The translations under genes and the position numbers were made by a program. The notes under the pieces were generated by a model, which made no database searches, was not told the origin of the DNA, and saw only the letters and a program-made list of their open reading frames with translations. From contig CAXXLO010000002.1 of NCBI GenBank assembly GCA_963664085.2, positions 4,464,001-4,528,000 on the forward strand: a stretch of 64,000 nucleotides of DNA, written 5' to 3'. Source of the stretch: Bin5 sp022821545. Lineage in GTDB: Bacteria; Chloroflexota; Anaerolineae; Caldilineales; Caldilineaceae. Of the stretch, positions 17,037-25,461 are shown one piece after another. Positions within the stretch are counted from its first letter, which is position 1; each line of letters begins with the position of its first letter.

Positions 17037-17417
17037 ATGCATATGCCAACCCATCCAGTCGTTTTGCCGGATGAGTTGCCCTGCCCTGTAGAAGCAGCCG
17101 CGCGAATCATTGGACGGAAATGGACGCTCCAGATCGTGCATCGTCTTCTCAATGCCAGTAGCAAACGATTCTGTGAGCTCCAGGAAGAGCTGGGGGGCGT
17201 CAATCCGGGTACGCTCACCAGCAGATTGAAGATGCTGGAGGACGAGGGCCTGGTTATGCGCGAACAGGTCAGTTCAATCCCTCCGCATGTCGAGTACAGT
17301 TTGACGGATAAGGGCCGCGAATTGGCGCCTGTGATCGCCGAAATCTCCGATTGGAGCCAGCGCTGGGTCTGCCATGAGGAACAGAAGGCTGTCGAGATGC
17401 GGCTGAAAACGGCGTAA
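17037..17417 (+). CDS. HxlR-family winged-helix transcriptional regulator
   Basis: A 126-residue DNA-binding protein with the HxlR pattern: CPVEAAARIIGRKWTLQIVHRLL, then RFCELQEELGGVNPGTLTSRLKMLEDEGLVMRE (recognition helix and start of the wing), then VEYSLTDKGREL. HxlR proteins act as dimers and often sense reactive or thiol-active compounds, helped by the N-terminal Cys of the CPVE motif, which is present. ATG 17037 is chosen because AAAGGA lies upstream; a TTG at 17013 is the alternative. It may regulate the hydrolase 34 bp downstream; that is inference. Confidence 0.9.
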   Translation: MHMPTHPVVLPDELPCPVEAAARIIGRKWTLQIVHRLLNASSKRFCELQEELGGVNPGTLTSRLKMLEDEGLVMREQVSSIPPHVEYSLTDKGRELAPVIAEISDWSQRWVCHEEQKAVEMRLKTA

Positions 17418-17451
17418 GGGCTTCGGAAACTTTGAAGAGGGAGTGCGCAGC

Positions 17452-18105
17452 GTGTTGATTGCAGGTCTCACCGTCGGACTATTGCAGGAGAACTGCTACA
17501 TTCTCGGATGTGAGGAGTCGTTCCGCGGCGTAATCATCGACCCCGGGGACAGCGCCCGAGCCATTCTTAACGAAGTCGATGAAATGGGCTTGACGATTGA
17601 GAAGATAATCAACACGCATTCCCACTTCGACCACGTATTGGCGGTGAACGCAGTTCGAGCCGCCACAGGAGCCCCGTTTTATCTGCATCGCGATGACCTT
17701 CCCATTCTGCGGGCGGCGCCGGAACGCGTTCGCGAATGGCTGGGCGCCCGCGTCGACCCTATCGACGCACCGGACCACTTCTTGCAGCAGGGTCAGATGA
17801 TCGAATTTGGCGCCGAGTCCTTGGAAGTCCGCTTCACACCGGGTCATTCACCGGGCCACGTCGTCTTTGTTGACCACGCGAACGAGCAGATCTTCGCCGG
17901 TGATACACTCTTCCGCGGCAGTATAGGACGTTTCGATCTGCCGCTAGCGGACGGCCCCACGCTTTACAAGAGCATCCGAGACCAGTTGCTTACACTTCCC
18001 GACACGTACGTCGTTTACCCTGGTCACGGGGAAGCGACCACCATTGGCGCAGAGCGAGAGGCCAATCCTTTCGTGGGCAAGGCTTCCGCGTTCTCCTTCA
18101 CATGA
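17452..18105 (+). CDS. metallo-beta-lactamase-fold hydrolase (glyoxalase II-like)
   Basis: A 217-residue MBL-fold hydrolase. Metal ligands are visible in order: THSHFDH, then FTPGHSPGH, then FAGDTLFRGSIGRFD, then VYPGHGE. The length and the GDTLF/SIGR motif fit the YcbL/glyoxalase II-like group, which hydrolyses thioesters such as S-lactoylglutathione; the actual substrate is unknown. No signal peptide is present, so it should be cytosolic. GTG 17452 has GAGGGAG eight nt upstream; GTG 17443 is also in frame but too close to that site. Confidence 0.9.
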   Translation: MLIAGLTVGLLQENCYILGCEESFRGVIIDPGDSARAILNEVDEMGLTIEKIINTHSHFDHVLAVNAVRAATGAPFYLHRDDLPILRAAPERVREWLGARVDPIDAPDHFLQQGQMIEFGAESLEVRFTPGHSPGHVVFVDHANEQIFAGDTLFRGSIGRFDLPLADGPTLYKSIRDQLLTLPDTYVVYPGHGEATTIGAEREANPFVGKASAFSFT

Positions 18106-18121
18106 CTTTCCGGAGGGTGCA

Positions 18122-18478
18122 ATGACGACCTTGGCAGGTGGACTCCAAAGGCTATGGGGAAAGCACGGGAAACGCGCCCGGACAGTTGAATCGAAGGAGG
18201 CGGAGGGCACCGCTACTACAGGGGGCTCTGTTTCGCAGGAACCGGTTGTTGTCTGGCAGGCCGTAAACCCGATGGAGGCCCAGATCGTCAGAGGCCGCCT
18301 GCAAAGCGCGGGCATTCCTGCAATTGTACGCGGCGAATCCATGGGCAGGATATACGGATTCGTCTACGGCGGACTCGCCGAGCGAGATGTCCTGGTGCCC
18401 GCAGCGCTGGCCGAATCCGCCGAGGAGATTCTGTCCGAGGAGATCCAGTGGGACACGGACGTCGGCGACTGCACATAG
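18122..18478 (+). CDS. DUF2007 domain protein
   Basis: A 118-residue protein whose second half matches DUF2007, a small alpha-beta domain described as a putative signal-transducing or PII-like domain: VNPMEAQIVRGRLQSAGIPA through DVLVPAALAESAEEIL. The N-terminal 45 residues are basic then Ser/Thr/Gly-rich and probably disordered. No enzymatic motif. ATG 18122 has a strong GGAGG site. It begins 16 bp after the MBL hydrolase stop and is likely in that transcript. Confidence 0.78.
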   Translation: MTTLAGGLQRLWGKHGKRARTVESKEAEGTATTGGSVSQEPVVVWQAVNPMEAQIVRGRLQSAGIPAIVRGESMGRIYGFVYGGLAERDVLVPAALAESAEEILSEEIQWDTDVGDCT

Positions 18479-18607
18479 CCCAGTTTCGGGCGCGTCGCGT
18501 CCAGCGCATATAATGCAGATAGTCGATGCCGGCCGTTCTTGCCGGCGAGCCCGGATATCTGAAGTCAGTCGACCGGGCGATAGAAATTCCAGCAGGTAAG
18601 CGAACTG

Positions 18608-19120
18608 ATGAGTGACGCGGCATCCAATCAAGACGAACTCAACGAAGAAGAGTTGTGGGAGGGTCCGATCCCGGCCCACCTGGCCCGTAGGCGATCCGGT
18701 ATCAAGCCGCAGTTTCTGGTTGCCGGACTCCTACTGATCGGCGTGATCATCTCGTTGATGGTGTATGGTCTGACCACCGCCAAGGCCTTCTGGCTAACTG
18801 TCGACGAGGTTTATCAGAGGGAAAGCTCGCTTCTGTCCCAGCGGATCAGGGTGAACGGCGTGGTCGTCGACGGAAGTGAAGATTGGAACCCTTCTGAAGT
18901 GACCCTCCGCTTCAAGATTGAGGACGAAGAGAATCCCAATCGGCAGCTTGAGATTGTCTTTTACGAACCGCGGCCGGACAATTTTCATCGGGCCGCTTCG
19001 GTAATCGCAGAGGGAGAGCTTCTGCCGGGCGGGGTCATTGAGGCAGATGTACTGCTTCTGAAATGCCCCAGTCGCTACGAGGAATCACCGGAAAACATCG
19101 TGTTTCAGGCAAATCCCTGA
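18608..19120 (+). CDS. ccmE: cytochrome c maturation heme chaperone CcmE, CxxxY variant
   Basis: A 170-residue membrane-anchored heme chaperone. One membrane segment (about 36-55, FLVAGLLLIGVIISLMVYGL) is followed by an OB-fold (RIRVNGVVVDGS through GVIEADVLLLKCPSRYEE). CcmE receives heme from CcmABCD on the outer face of the membrane. In the classical protein a His in an HxxxY motif binds heme covalently; here the position is Cys153 in CPSRY, giving CxxxY as known in some Desulfovibrio and archaeal proteins. It opens the cytochrome maturation cluster. Confidence 0.92.
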   Translation: MSDAASNQDELNEEELWEGPIPAHLARRRSGIKPQFLVAGLLLIGVIISLMVYGLTTAKAFWLTVDEVYQRESSLLSQRIRVNGVVVDGSEDWNPSEVTLRFKIEDEENPNRQLEIVFYEPRPDNFHRAASVIAEGELLPGGVIEADVLLLKCPSRYEESPENIVFQANP

Positions 19121-19234
19121 AGACCGCAAAGTTTGCCAGAGCGAGCAGGTTTTGTCGAACGGGGGAAGTTTGCAACCCCCGACGCCTCAGGCGCAAGCGA
19201 GTACGGGAACAGCCCTTAGTCGGAACAGCAACGA

Positions 19235-21121
19235 TTGTACTTCAAATGGTCCACTTGTGCAGTTCTACTGTTGGCTTGTACCGTAGCTCTCTTCGTGACA
19301 CTGACGACGGATAGCCTCAACGCACAAGAACCCACTCCACCTTACGACCCGCAGCAGGTCCCTGTCCCACAGCGATTGCCTGTTGCCGGGTTGGCCGCCG
19401 AATCCTACAGACAAAACTGCGCACCTTGCCACGGCGCCGGAGGCGGCGGCGACGGCCCGGCCGCCCCCGCAGCCGATCCAACAGTCTTCTCCGACCCGGA
19501 AGCGATCTGGGAGCGCTCACCGGCTGAACTCTTCTTCGTTACCAAGTTTGGGCGCATTGAGAACCTGATGCCCCCCTGGCGCAATAGCTTGAGTGACGAA
19601 CAGATCTGGCAGGCGGTCTATTATGCCTGGAATCTGCACACGAACGAGACGGAGGTCGCACAGGGAGCGGAGCTATATGCCCAGTCCTGCCTCGCCTGCC
19701 ACGGGGATCAGGGCCGCGGCGAAGGAGTAGAGGGCGGCGCCGGGATTCCCGACTTTTCGGCGCAGGAGCTGATGATCCACTTAAGTCAAGCGGAATTGGC
19801 AGAACGCTGGCGAGAATCCCACCCGGAACGTGGTTCCAACTGGTCGCTTGATCAGCAGAAGGCTGTTCTTGAGTTCATTCGCGGCTTTACTTATCAGCCG
19901 GTATGGGAACCATTCGAGGTTTCGGGGCCCGGCGTAGTCACAGGCCGGCTGATCCAGGGTACCGAAAATGGGCCTGCGCCCCAACAGGCAGAGGTCATAC
20001 TTAACATCTACCAGCAGACCAATTTACTGACGACGCGCAGCGCGACAGTTGGGGCCGGCGGCAGGTTTGAATTCGAGAATCTGCCTGTGGACGAAGGCTA
20101 TTACTTCCTGGCGGAGACCGAGCACCACGCAATCCGCTACACTTCACCGATACTTGCATTCAGCGGTCCGGATTTCATCGAAGACAGGGTCGGACCGGAG
20201 AGAATCGACACGTCGCTGCCCGTATTCGAGTCGACGTCCGATCCGGCAGACATTCTTATTGGCCGCGCCAACTGGATCATTGAGCACGATCCGGGAAGAT
20301 TGCTCATCGGCCAGCTCTTCACCTTCGACAATCGAAGCGACCGCACATTCATCGGCACTGAGGACGACCAGTTCGACAGTCCCGTAACCCTGGTCATTCC
20401 TCTCCCGGAAAACGCACAGGAAGTAGAAATCCAGGACGGGTTGGTTGGCGAGACCTATCGATTGCGCCAGCAGGTTCTCTACGATACGCGTCCCGTCCTC
20501 CCAGGCGACGGCGCTCGCCATATTTTTGTCCGGTATCGCCTTACCTATGCTGACGAGTCCGCCCGGATTCGTTTCCCTGTACAATATGAGACTGAGCTGT
20601 TGAATTTCCTGGTGGCTGACCTTCCCGGTCTGGAAGTGGATCTTTCACTTGAAGGAGAATTACTCGATCCTGCCGGCCGGGAATCACTTGAAGGAATCTT
20701 CTTCCGCCTCTGGAGCGCACCGGTATCCGGCGGCTCCTCCGTTCAACTTTCCTTGCGCGGCTTGATTGGGGCGGGGGGCCGCGATCCAAGGCAAGGCAGG
20801 GAGCCGCAGCTGAATCGAGAATTGCAGGTTTCCGCGCCGCCGCTGGACGTCCGCGTTCCCCTGGTTTTCGGCAGCGTCGTCGCGCTCGTCCTCCTCGCAT
20901 CCCTCGGTCTCTTTCTTCAGCGAGAGAGGGCCAGGGGTCAGCCGACGGCTGAGCAGCTGGCCGCACGACGAGGGGAGCTGATCGACAGAATAGCCCGGCT
21001 GGACGACCTGCATGCGCTGGGCGAAATGGAAGAAGGAGCCTGGCAAAGGAAGAGAGCCTCGTTGAAGAGCGAGTTGGTAGACATTGCCCTGGCGGAACAG
21101 AGGTCGAGGGCGGCCAGATGA
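19235..21121 (+). CDS. membrane-bound di-heme cytochrome c with beta domains
   Basis: A 628-residue exported protein with an N-terminal signal or anchor, then two cytochrome c domains with heme motifs CAPCH (62-66) and CLACH (152-156); likely axial methionines are near LMPPW and ELMIH. Residues about 220-320 look like a carboxypeptidase-regulatory beta domain (GRFEFENLPVDEGYYF), followed by another beta-rich region. Near the end is one membrane segment (VPLVFGSVVALVLLASLGLFL) and a 55-residue cytoplasmic helical tail. It is probably a client of the surrounding maturation genes; its electron partners are unknown. It begins at TTG 19235 with only a weak ribosome site and overlaps ccmA by 4 bp (ATGA). 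Confidence 0.82.
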   Translation: MYFKWSTCAVLLLACTVALFVTLTTDSLNAQEPTPPYDPQQVPVPQRLPVAGLAAESYRQNCAPCHGAGGGGDGPAAPAADPTVFSDPEAIWERSPAELFFVTKFGRIENLMPPWRNSLSDEQIWQAVYYAWNLHTNETEVAQGAELYAQSCLACHGDQGRGEGVEGGAGIPDFSAQELMIHLSQAELAERWRESHPERGSNWSLDQQKAVLEFIRGFTYQPVWEPFEVSGPGVVTGRLIQGTENGPAPQQAEVILNIYQQTNLLTTRSATVGAGGRFEFENLPVDEGYYFLAETEHHAIRYTSPILAFSGPDFIEDRVGPERIDTSLPVFESTSDPADILIGRANWIIEHDPGRLLIGQLFTFDNRSDRTFIGTEDDQFDSPVTLVIPLPENAQEVEIQDGLVGETYRLRQQVLYDTRPVLPGDGARHIFVRYRLTYADESARIRFPVQYETELLNFLVADLPGLEVDLSLEGELLDPAGRESLEGIFFRLWSAPVSGGSSVQLSLRGLIGAGGRDPRQGREPQLNRELQVSAPPLDVRVPLVFGSVVALVLLASLGLFLQRERARGQPTAEQLAARRGELIDRIARLDDLHALGEMEEGAWQRKRASLKSELVDIALAEQRSRAAR

Positions 21122-21798
21122 CAAAGCGTGCTGCACCTCTCATTCGTTGCGAGCAAGTCGAGAAACGTTTCGGACACAAACGCGTATTGCGCAATGTCAC
21201 TTTTTCAGTGGCGGCCGGCGAAGTCCTGTCTTTGCTTGGGGCCAACGGGTCGGGAAAGACGACTCTTTTGCGGATAATCGCGTCGTTGGACAGGCCGGAC
21301 AAGGGGGAAGTGTGGCTGGGTCCGGTGCCCCTCTCCACAGCCGCAAATGAGATTCGCCGCTATATCGGCGTTGTCGCACATACCCCTCTGCTGTACGATC
21401 GACTAACTGGCGCCGAAAACTTGCAGTTCTTCGCCCGCCTGTACGATCTGAAAGAGCCGCAGAGACGTATCGAGCAGCTGCTGCGAACTTTGGATCTCTG
21501 GCGATGGCGGGACAGCGCAGTGCGGACTTATAGTCGAGGAATGTCTCAGCGCCTGGCGATCGCGAGAGCGTTGCTGCACGATCCTCCCGTCGTTCTTCTT
21601 GACGAACCGGATACCGGCCTGGACAGGGAAAGCCTGAAACAGATGACCGGTCTCATTCGGCAGCTGCGCAAGAGGAACCGGGCTCTGCTTCTCACAACTC
21701 ACAGTATGGAGCGTGCATTTGCCTGGGCCGACCGGGTCGCCGAACTTCGCGCCGGTCGTCTGCACCAATTGGAGGGTCCCAATCGTATTGGACAGTGA
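21118..21798 (+). CDS. ccmA: cytochrome c maturation ABC ATPase CcmA
   Basis: A 226-residue ABC ATPase: Walker A GANGSGKTT, Q-loop region, signature YSRGMSQRL, Walker B VVLLDEPDTGLD and switch His in LLTTHS. It energises release of holo-CcmE from the CcmABCD complex. The assignment as CcmA rather than a generic ABC ATPase rests on the flanking ccmE, ccmB, ccmC and ccmD. It overlaps the cytochrome gene by 4 bp, so the two are translationally coupled. Confidence 0.92.
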   Translation: MTKRAAPLIRCEQVEKRFGHKRVLRNVTFSVAAGEVLSLLGANGSGKTTLLRIIASLDRPDKGEVWLGPVPLSTAANEIRRYIGVVAHTPLLYDRLTGAENLQFFARLYDLKEPQRRIEQLLRTLDLWRWRDSAVRTYSRGMSQRLAIARALLHDPPVVLLDEPDTGLDRESLKQMTGLIRQLRKRNRALLLTTHSMERAFAWADRVAELRAGRLHQLEGPNRIGQ

Positions 21799-21801
21799 AG
21801 G

Positions 21802-21855
21802 GCGGGAACCGCTCATACGATCGGTTCCCGCGTTCGCGGGCTTCATTTGAGCCCG
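21802..21855. repeat. two tandem stem-loops between ccmA and ccmB
   Basis: GCGGGAACCG (21802-21811) pairs perfectly with 21822-21831 across a 10-nt loop, and CGGGCT (21837-21842) pairs with AGCCCG (21850-21855). There is no poly-T after either, so they look like processing or stability hairpins, not a terminator. Confidence 0.6.
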
Positions 21856-21864
21856 TGGATTGAA

Positions 21865-22590
21865 ATGGCAGAGCATTCGGAGGCAGGACGTGTTACCCGG
21901 AAGGGAGGAGGGCTTGCAGCATATCTGCGCGGCGTATGGGCTGTCGCGGAGAAAGACGTCCGCACCGAGTTTCGGGCCAAGGAGGTCGTGGGGACGATGG
22001 CGGCCTTTTCCGTTCTGGCGGCGGTCGTTTTCGGGCTGGCCTTTGACCTGCGGGTGCCCCGGCCCGAGCTGGTCGTTCCCGGCATTCTTTGGGTGATCAT
22101 CCTTTTTGGAGGGGTATTGGGGCTGCACCGCTCTTTCGGATCGGAACTGGACCGAGGCACATTGACCGGACTGCTTCTGGCGCCGGTAGAACGCTCCGCG
22201 ATCTACTTGGGAAAGGTTGCGGCTAATCTTCTCTATTTCCTGATAATGGAAGCGCTTCTTGTGCCAGTCCTGCTCATCCTGTTCGACGTCAACTTGCTGA
22301 AGCCGCTGGTTTTGCTGGCGCTGGCGCTGGGAACCGTCGGGTACGTGGGCGTGGGCACGCTCTTCGCGGCGCTGACGGCCCGGAGCAGGGCCCGGGAGAC
22401 GCTCTTGCCTGTACTGCTGCTGCCGGTACTCGCCCCCCTCTTCATATCAGGAGTGGGGTTGACGGCTGTCGTATTGGATGGCCGGGGGAATGCCGAAGCG
22501 TGGCCGTGGCTAGGAATAATCGGGCTATATGATGCCCTTGTGTACGCAATCGCTTTCTTGTTGGTCGATGTTATATGGGAACGGACATGA
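21865..22590 (+). CDS. ccmB: heme exporter permease CcmB
   Basis: A 241-residue polytopic protein with six hydrophobic segments and the CcmB pattern: KDVRTEFRAKEVVGTM, then HRSFGSELDRGTLTGLLLAPVER, then PVLLLPVLAPLFISG. It is the membrane subunit of the CcmAB transporter. ATG 21865 is preferred; a TTG at 21847 in the same frame falls inside the stem-loop. The C-terminal end is followed after 22 bp by ccmC. Confidence 0.92.
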   Translation: MAEHSEAGRVTRKGGGLAAYLRGVWAVAEKDVRTEFRAKEVVGTMAAFSVLAAVVFGLAFDLRVPRPELVVPGILWVIILFGGVLGLHRSFGSELDRGTLTGLLLAPVERSAIYLGKVAANLLYFLIMEALLVPVLLILFDVNLLKPLVLLALALGTVGYVGVGTLFAALTARSRARETLLPVLLLPVLAPLFISGVGLTAVVLDGRGNAEAWPWLGIIGLYDALVYAIAFLLVDVIWERT

Positions 22591-22612
22591 CACTTACGCG
22601 AGGAACTGTCAG

Positions 22613-23350
22613 ATGAACGCAGCGGCAAGAACGGCAGGGGCGGATCGCTGGTTTGCTCCATTACTGATCTTCGATATTTTGGCGGCGCTTGCCATGGTTG
22701 GGGTCATGTGGACGGCTCTGCTCTACGCCGGTGACGCTATCAATCTCGCTGGAGTTGAACAGGTGGCCCAGCGGATTTTCTACTTTCACATTGGAAGCAA
22801 CATCGCCGCGCTTCTCGGGTTTCTCGGGTCAGTGGTCGGCAGCGTCGGTTTTCTCTTCAGCCGCCGCCTGGTGTGGGACAGATGGGCTGTGGCAAGTGTT
22901 GAAATCGGCACAGTTTTCGGAATTCTCGTGCTGCTGTCCGGTGCAATCTGGGCCAAGCCAGCCTGGAATACCTACTGGATCTGGGATCCCCGTCTGACGA
23001 CGGCGACGATTACCGTCCTGATTTACATCGCCTATATGCTTTTGCGGAACGGGTTCGATGATCCCGAAACGCGGGCTCGTTTCGCCAGTGTCTACGCCTT
23101 GTTCGCCTTCTTGAGCGTTCCCTTGACATACTACAGCGCGCGCCTGTTCCGCTCCATCCATCCAATTGTTTTTGACGGCGCCAATGAGGAAGCGCAGGGA
23201 GGTTTTGGCATCGGTCCGACAATGGGACAGACTCTGACGGTCGCCATGATTGGCTTCGCGCTCCTGTTTCTAGCGATACTCTTCCACCGAGTACGCCAAC
23301 TTGAGTTAGAGGCCCGCATTGAAGCATTACGGGAGAGCTACGACGAATGA
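22613..23350 (+). CDS. ccmC: heme-handling membrane protein CcmC
   Basis: A 245-residue six-helix protein of the heme-handling family. The tryptophan-rich motif is WAKPAWNTYWIWDPRLT, and the two expected heme-ligand histidines are in FYFHIGSN and RSIHPIV on opposite sides of it. CcmC loads heme onto CcmE. ATG 22613 is chosen for its GAGGA site seven or eight nt upstream; the frame is open further upstream but would overlap ccmB. Its stop overlaps the start of the small ccmD-like gene (ATGA). Confidence 0.95.
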   Translation: MNAAARTAGADRWFAPLLIFDILAALAMVGVMWTALLYAGDAINLAGVEQVAQRIFYFHIGSNIAALLGFLGSVVGSVGFLFSRRLVWDRWAVASVEIGTVFGILVLLSGAIWAKPAWNTYWIWDPRLTTATITVLIYIAYMLLRNGFDDPETRARFASVYALFAFLSVPLTYYSARLFRSIHPIVFDGANEEAQGGFGIGPTMGQTLTVAMIGFALLFLAILFHRVRQLELEARIEALRESYDE

Positions 23351-23490
23351 TCTATCTCGCATCCGCCTTGATCCTGATGTGGCTGTTGGTGGGAGGCTAC
23401 CTACTGTTCATGCTGGCCCGCCAGAGGACATTGGAGAAAGAGCTGCGTTCATTGGAGGAGAGATTTCAGGACAGAGGACGCGCAGACTGA
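23347..23490 (+). CDS. ccmD: small membrane protein CcmD
   Basis: A 47-residue protein found by reading the ATGA junction at the ccmC stop. It has one membrane helix (LASALILMWLLVGGYLLFML) followed at once by a charged helix (RQRTLEKELRSLEERF), which is the CcmD layout: one helix and a basic, coiled cytoplasmic tail. CcmD stabilises CcmABC and is needed for release of holo-CcmE. Too short for similarity alone, but position, overlap and shape agree. Confidence 0.82.
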   Translation: MIYLASALILMWLLVGGYLLFMLARQRTLEKELRSLEERFQDRGRAD

Positions 23491-23632
23491 GGCGATCCGG
23501 GGTCAAGGCCGGCCATTGGTAAGATAGTTTACTTCCTGGAGGTCTTGGTTGCGATAGATTGTCGATAGGGAAAACGGTGCGTTGCCCGGCAGGCGTACAG
23601 GGGCAGCGTGAATTCGCAAATGGGTTGAAATC

Positions 23633-24562
23633 ATGGTGCAGAACGTCTCGAATGCAGCAAACATACAGACAGGAACCAGGTCGAAAGCGCCTGCGCCGGG
23701 GCAGGCAAGTCGTAGCAGCACTTTCTTGCACTCGCTCGCTTTTGTCATTGGATTTGGGGCCATTTTCACGCTGCTCGGCTCCGCCGCCGGATTTCTGGGA
23801 CAGAACCTGAACTACTATCTGCCTCTTGTCCAGCGGGTGGGCGCGGTCCTGCTGGCGATTTTCGGGCTGACGACTCTCGGTGTCATCGGCTGGATCGTAA
23901 GTCGAGTTCGGGCAAATGGGAGACTCATCGCCAATCCGGCCGTGGCCGCGCTTGTAGACATACTGGGCTTTCTCAATGCGCTGATGTATACCGAAAGGCG
24001 CGTGACCGAACTGCACAAAGTGAAACGCGGCTGGGGATATCTCAGCAGCGCGTTGATGGGCGTCAGCTTCAGCGCCGGCTGGGTTCCCTGTGTCGGACCG
24101 ATCCTGGCCAGCATCCTGTTCCTGGCAAGCGATAGCGCCACAGTAGCCCAGGGCGCGCTTCTTCTGGCAATCTATAGCCTGGGACTGGGCTTGCCATTCT
24201 TGCTAACCGGAGCCGCATTCAGCCGGGCAACTGCGATCCTCCGCCGGCTCAACCGCCACGCCAATATCGTCAGTATCGTCAGCGGTGTCTTTCTACTCTA
24301 CGTGGCCTGGCTTCTGTGGGCCTACCAGCTGACAATGCTCACGACCCAGTTTGCGTTTCTGAATCAGTGGGTCTTTCTCCTGGAGGATACTCTCTCGTCT
24401 ACTGTAGGGGTCGATTCTGCGTTCAACGCCGGGGCGCTGAACGCGGCGCCGCTGGCCTTTATTGCCGGCATAATCAGTTTCATCAGTCCCTGCGTCCTGC
24501 CCCTGATTCCGGCCTATATCGGCTATCTGAGCGGCGCCGCGCTGTCCGGGGGCCGGAGCTGA
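23633..24562 (+). CDS. CcdA-like cytochrome c biogenesis membrane protein, circularly permuted
   Basis: A 309-residue six-helix protein of the CcdA/DsbD family, which carries electrons across the membrane to a TlpA-type thioredoxin. The helix order is not canonical. After a polar N-terminus it begins with what is normally helix 2 (FLHSLAFVIGFGAIFTLLGS), continues with helices 3 to 6 including GWVPCVGPILAS (Cys153), and only at 275-305 carries the canonical first helix, FIAGIISFISPCVLPLIPAY (Cys287). Both redox cysteines are kept. An in-frame stop at 23609-23611 rules out a missing N-terminal part. It is followed by the TlpA-like lipoprotein, its expected partner. Confidence 0.85.
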   Translation: MVQNVSNAANIQTGTRSKAPAPGQASRSSTFLHSLAFVIGFGAIFTLLGSAAGFLGQNLNYYLPLVQRVGAVLLAIFGLTTLGVIGWIVSRVRANGRLIANPAVAALVDILGFLNALMYTERRVTELHKVKRGWGYLSSALMGVSFSAGWVPCVGPILASILFLASDSATVAQGALLLAIYSLGLGLPFLLTGAAFSRATAILRRLNRHANIVSIVSGVFLLYVAWLLWAYQLTMLTTQFAFLNQWVFLLEDTLSSTVGVDSAFNAGALNAAPLAFIAGIISFISPCVLPLIPAYIGYLSGAALSGGRS

Positions 24563-24582
24563 GTGCGAGAGAGAGGGTCCCA

Positions 24583-25176
24583 GTGAAGCTTCCTCCAATT
24601 CTGGCACTGTGGGTCGTAGTTGCCATTCTTGTGGCTGCCTGCGCCCCGGCGCCGCAAGGTGGCAACGCGCCTGATGAATTCAGCGTAACGCCCCTGGACC
24701 AGTTCCCCGACGAATTGGGCAGCGGCTTCCCTGTAGCCGACCTAGTCCAGGAGGGCAGTCCGGGTATTGGGGAGCCCGCGCCAAACTTCGCATTTTTCCT
24801 CGCGGACGGCCGGGGCGCGGATCTTGCTTCCTTGCAGGGAAAGCCTGTCGTCCTTAACTTCTGGGCCACCTGGTGCGGGCCTTGCAGGGCCGAGATGCCT
24901 GACCTTGTAGCGCTTCACGAAAGCGATCCGGAACTGGTCGTACTCGAGGTCAACGTAGGGGAAGAGTTGCCCGCAGTCGAGGCGTTCGCCGCGGAATTCG
25001 GTATGAACATGACCGTCGTTCTGGATCAGGAGGACTTGATCCGCCGAGCTTACGAAGTCCGCAACATGCCAACGACAGTCTTTATCAGGGCGGATGGTAC
25101 GATCGGCGCTCGCTGGTCCGGTTTTCTCGCCGGTGAGCAGCTAAGTGACTTCGTTGAGCAGATTAAGACGCAGTGA
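24583..25176 (+). CDS. TlpA/ResA-family thioredoxin lipoprotein (CcmG-like)
   Basis: A 197-residue lipoprotein: signal peptide ending ILVAAC, a flexible linker, and a thioredoxin fold with the redox centre WCGPC in NFWATWCGPCRAEMPDL and cis-Pro in NMPTTVFI. Proteins of this type keep apo-cytochrome c cysteines reduced outside the membrane and receive electrons from CcdA. GTG 24583 gives the signal peptide directly and has GAGAGAGGG upstream; the same frame is open further upstream inside the CcdA-like gene but that part looks unrelated. Confidence 0.9.
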   Translation: MKLPPILALWVVVAILVAACAPAPQGGNAPDEFSVTPLDQFPDELGSGFPVADLVQEGSPGIGEPAPNFAFFLADGRGADLASLQGKPVVLNFWATWCGPCRAEMPDLVALHESDPELVVLEVNVGEELPAVEAFAAEFGMNMTVVLDQEDLIRRAYEVRNMPTTVFIRADGTIGARWSGFLAGEQLSDFVEQIKTQ

Positions 25177-25185
25177 GCGGCCAGT

Positions 25186-25461
25186 ATGCGGGTTATTCTG
25201 TTCACCAAATCAAATTGCCGACTTTGCGACGCGATCAAGTATGAACTCCTGGATCTGCAGACCGAATATGAGTTTGCGTTGAAGGAGGAGTTCGTAGAGA
25301 CTGATGAGGACGTCCAGGAAGGCGGGGAGACGCTCGTTCCCTTCATTCACATGGAACGAGACGGCCTGGACACTCTCCGCTTCGAGTTTCCAGTCAAGCA
25401 GGTTGAACTTCGCCGAGCCATTCACTTTGAGATGAAACGCCGGTCGGACCAGGAAGGATGA
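25186..25461 (+). CDS. glutaredoxin-like protein
   Basis: A 91-residue single-domain thioredoxin fold: FTKSNCRLCDAIKYELLDLQ with a CxxC pair, VPFIHM carrying the cis-Pro, and a final helix. It resembles the DUF836/glutaredoxin-like small reductases. No signal peptide, so cytosolic. It is 9 bp after the TlpA-like gene and overlaps the next by 4 bp (ATGA), which ties it to the thiol-redox part of the cluster. Confidence 0.82.
   Translation: MRVILFTKSNCRLCDAIKYELLDLQTEYEFALKEEFVETDEDVQEGGETLVPFIHMERDGLDTLRFEFPVKQVELRRAIHFEMKRRSDQEG

Noticed and set aside
23347..23490. Considered a chance ORF, not ccmD
   Set aside because: This objection was dropped: the ATGA overlap with ccmC, one membrane helix and charged coiled tail all match CcmD.
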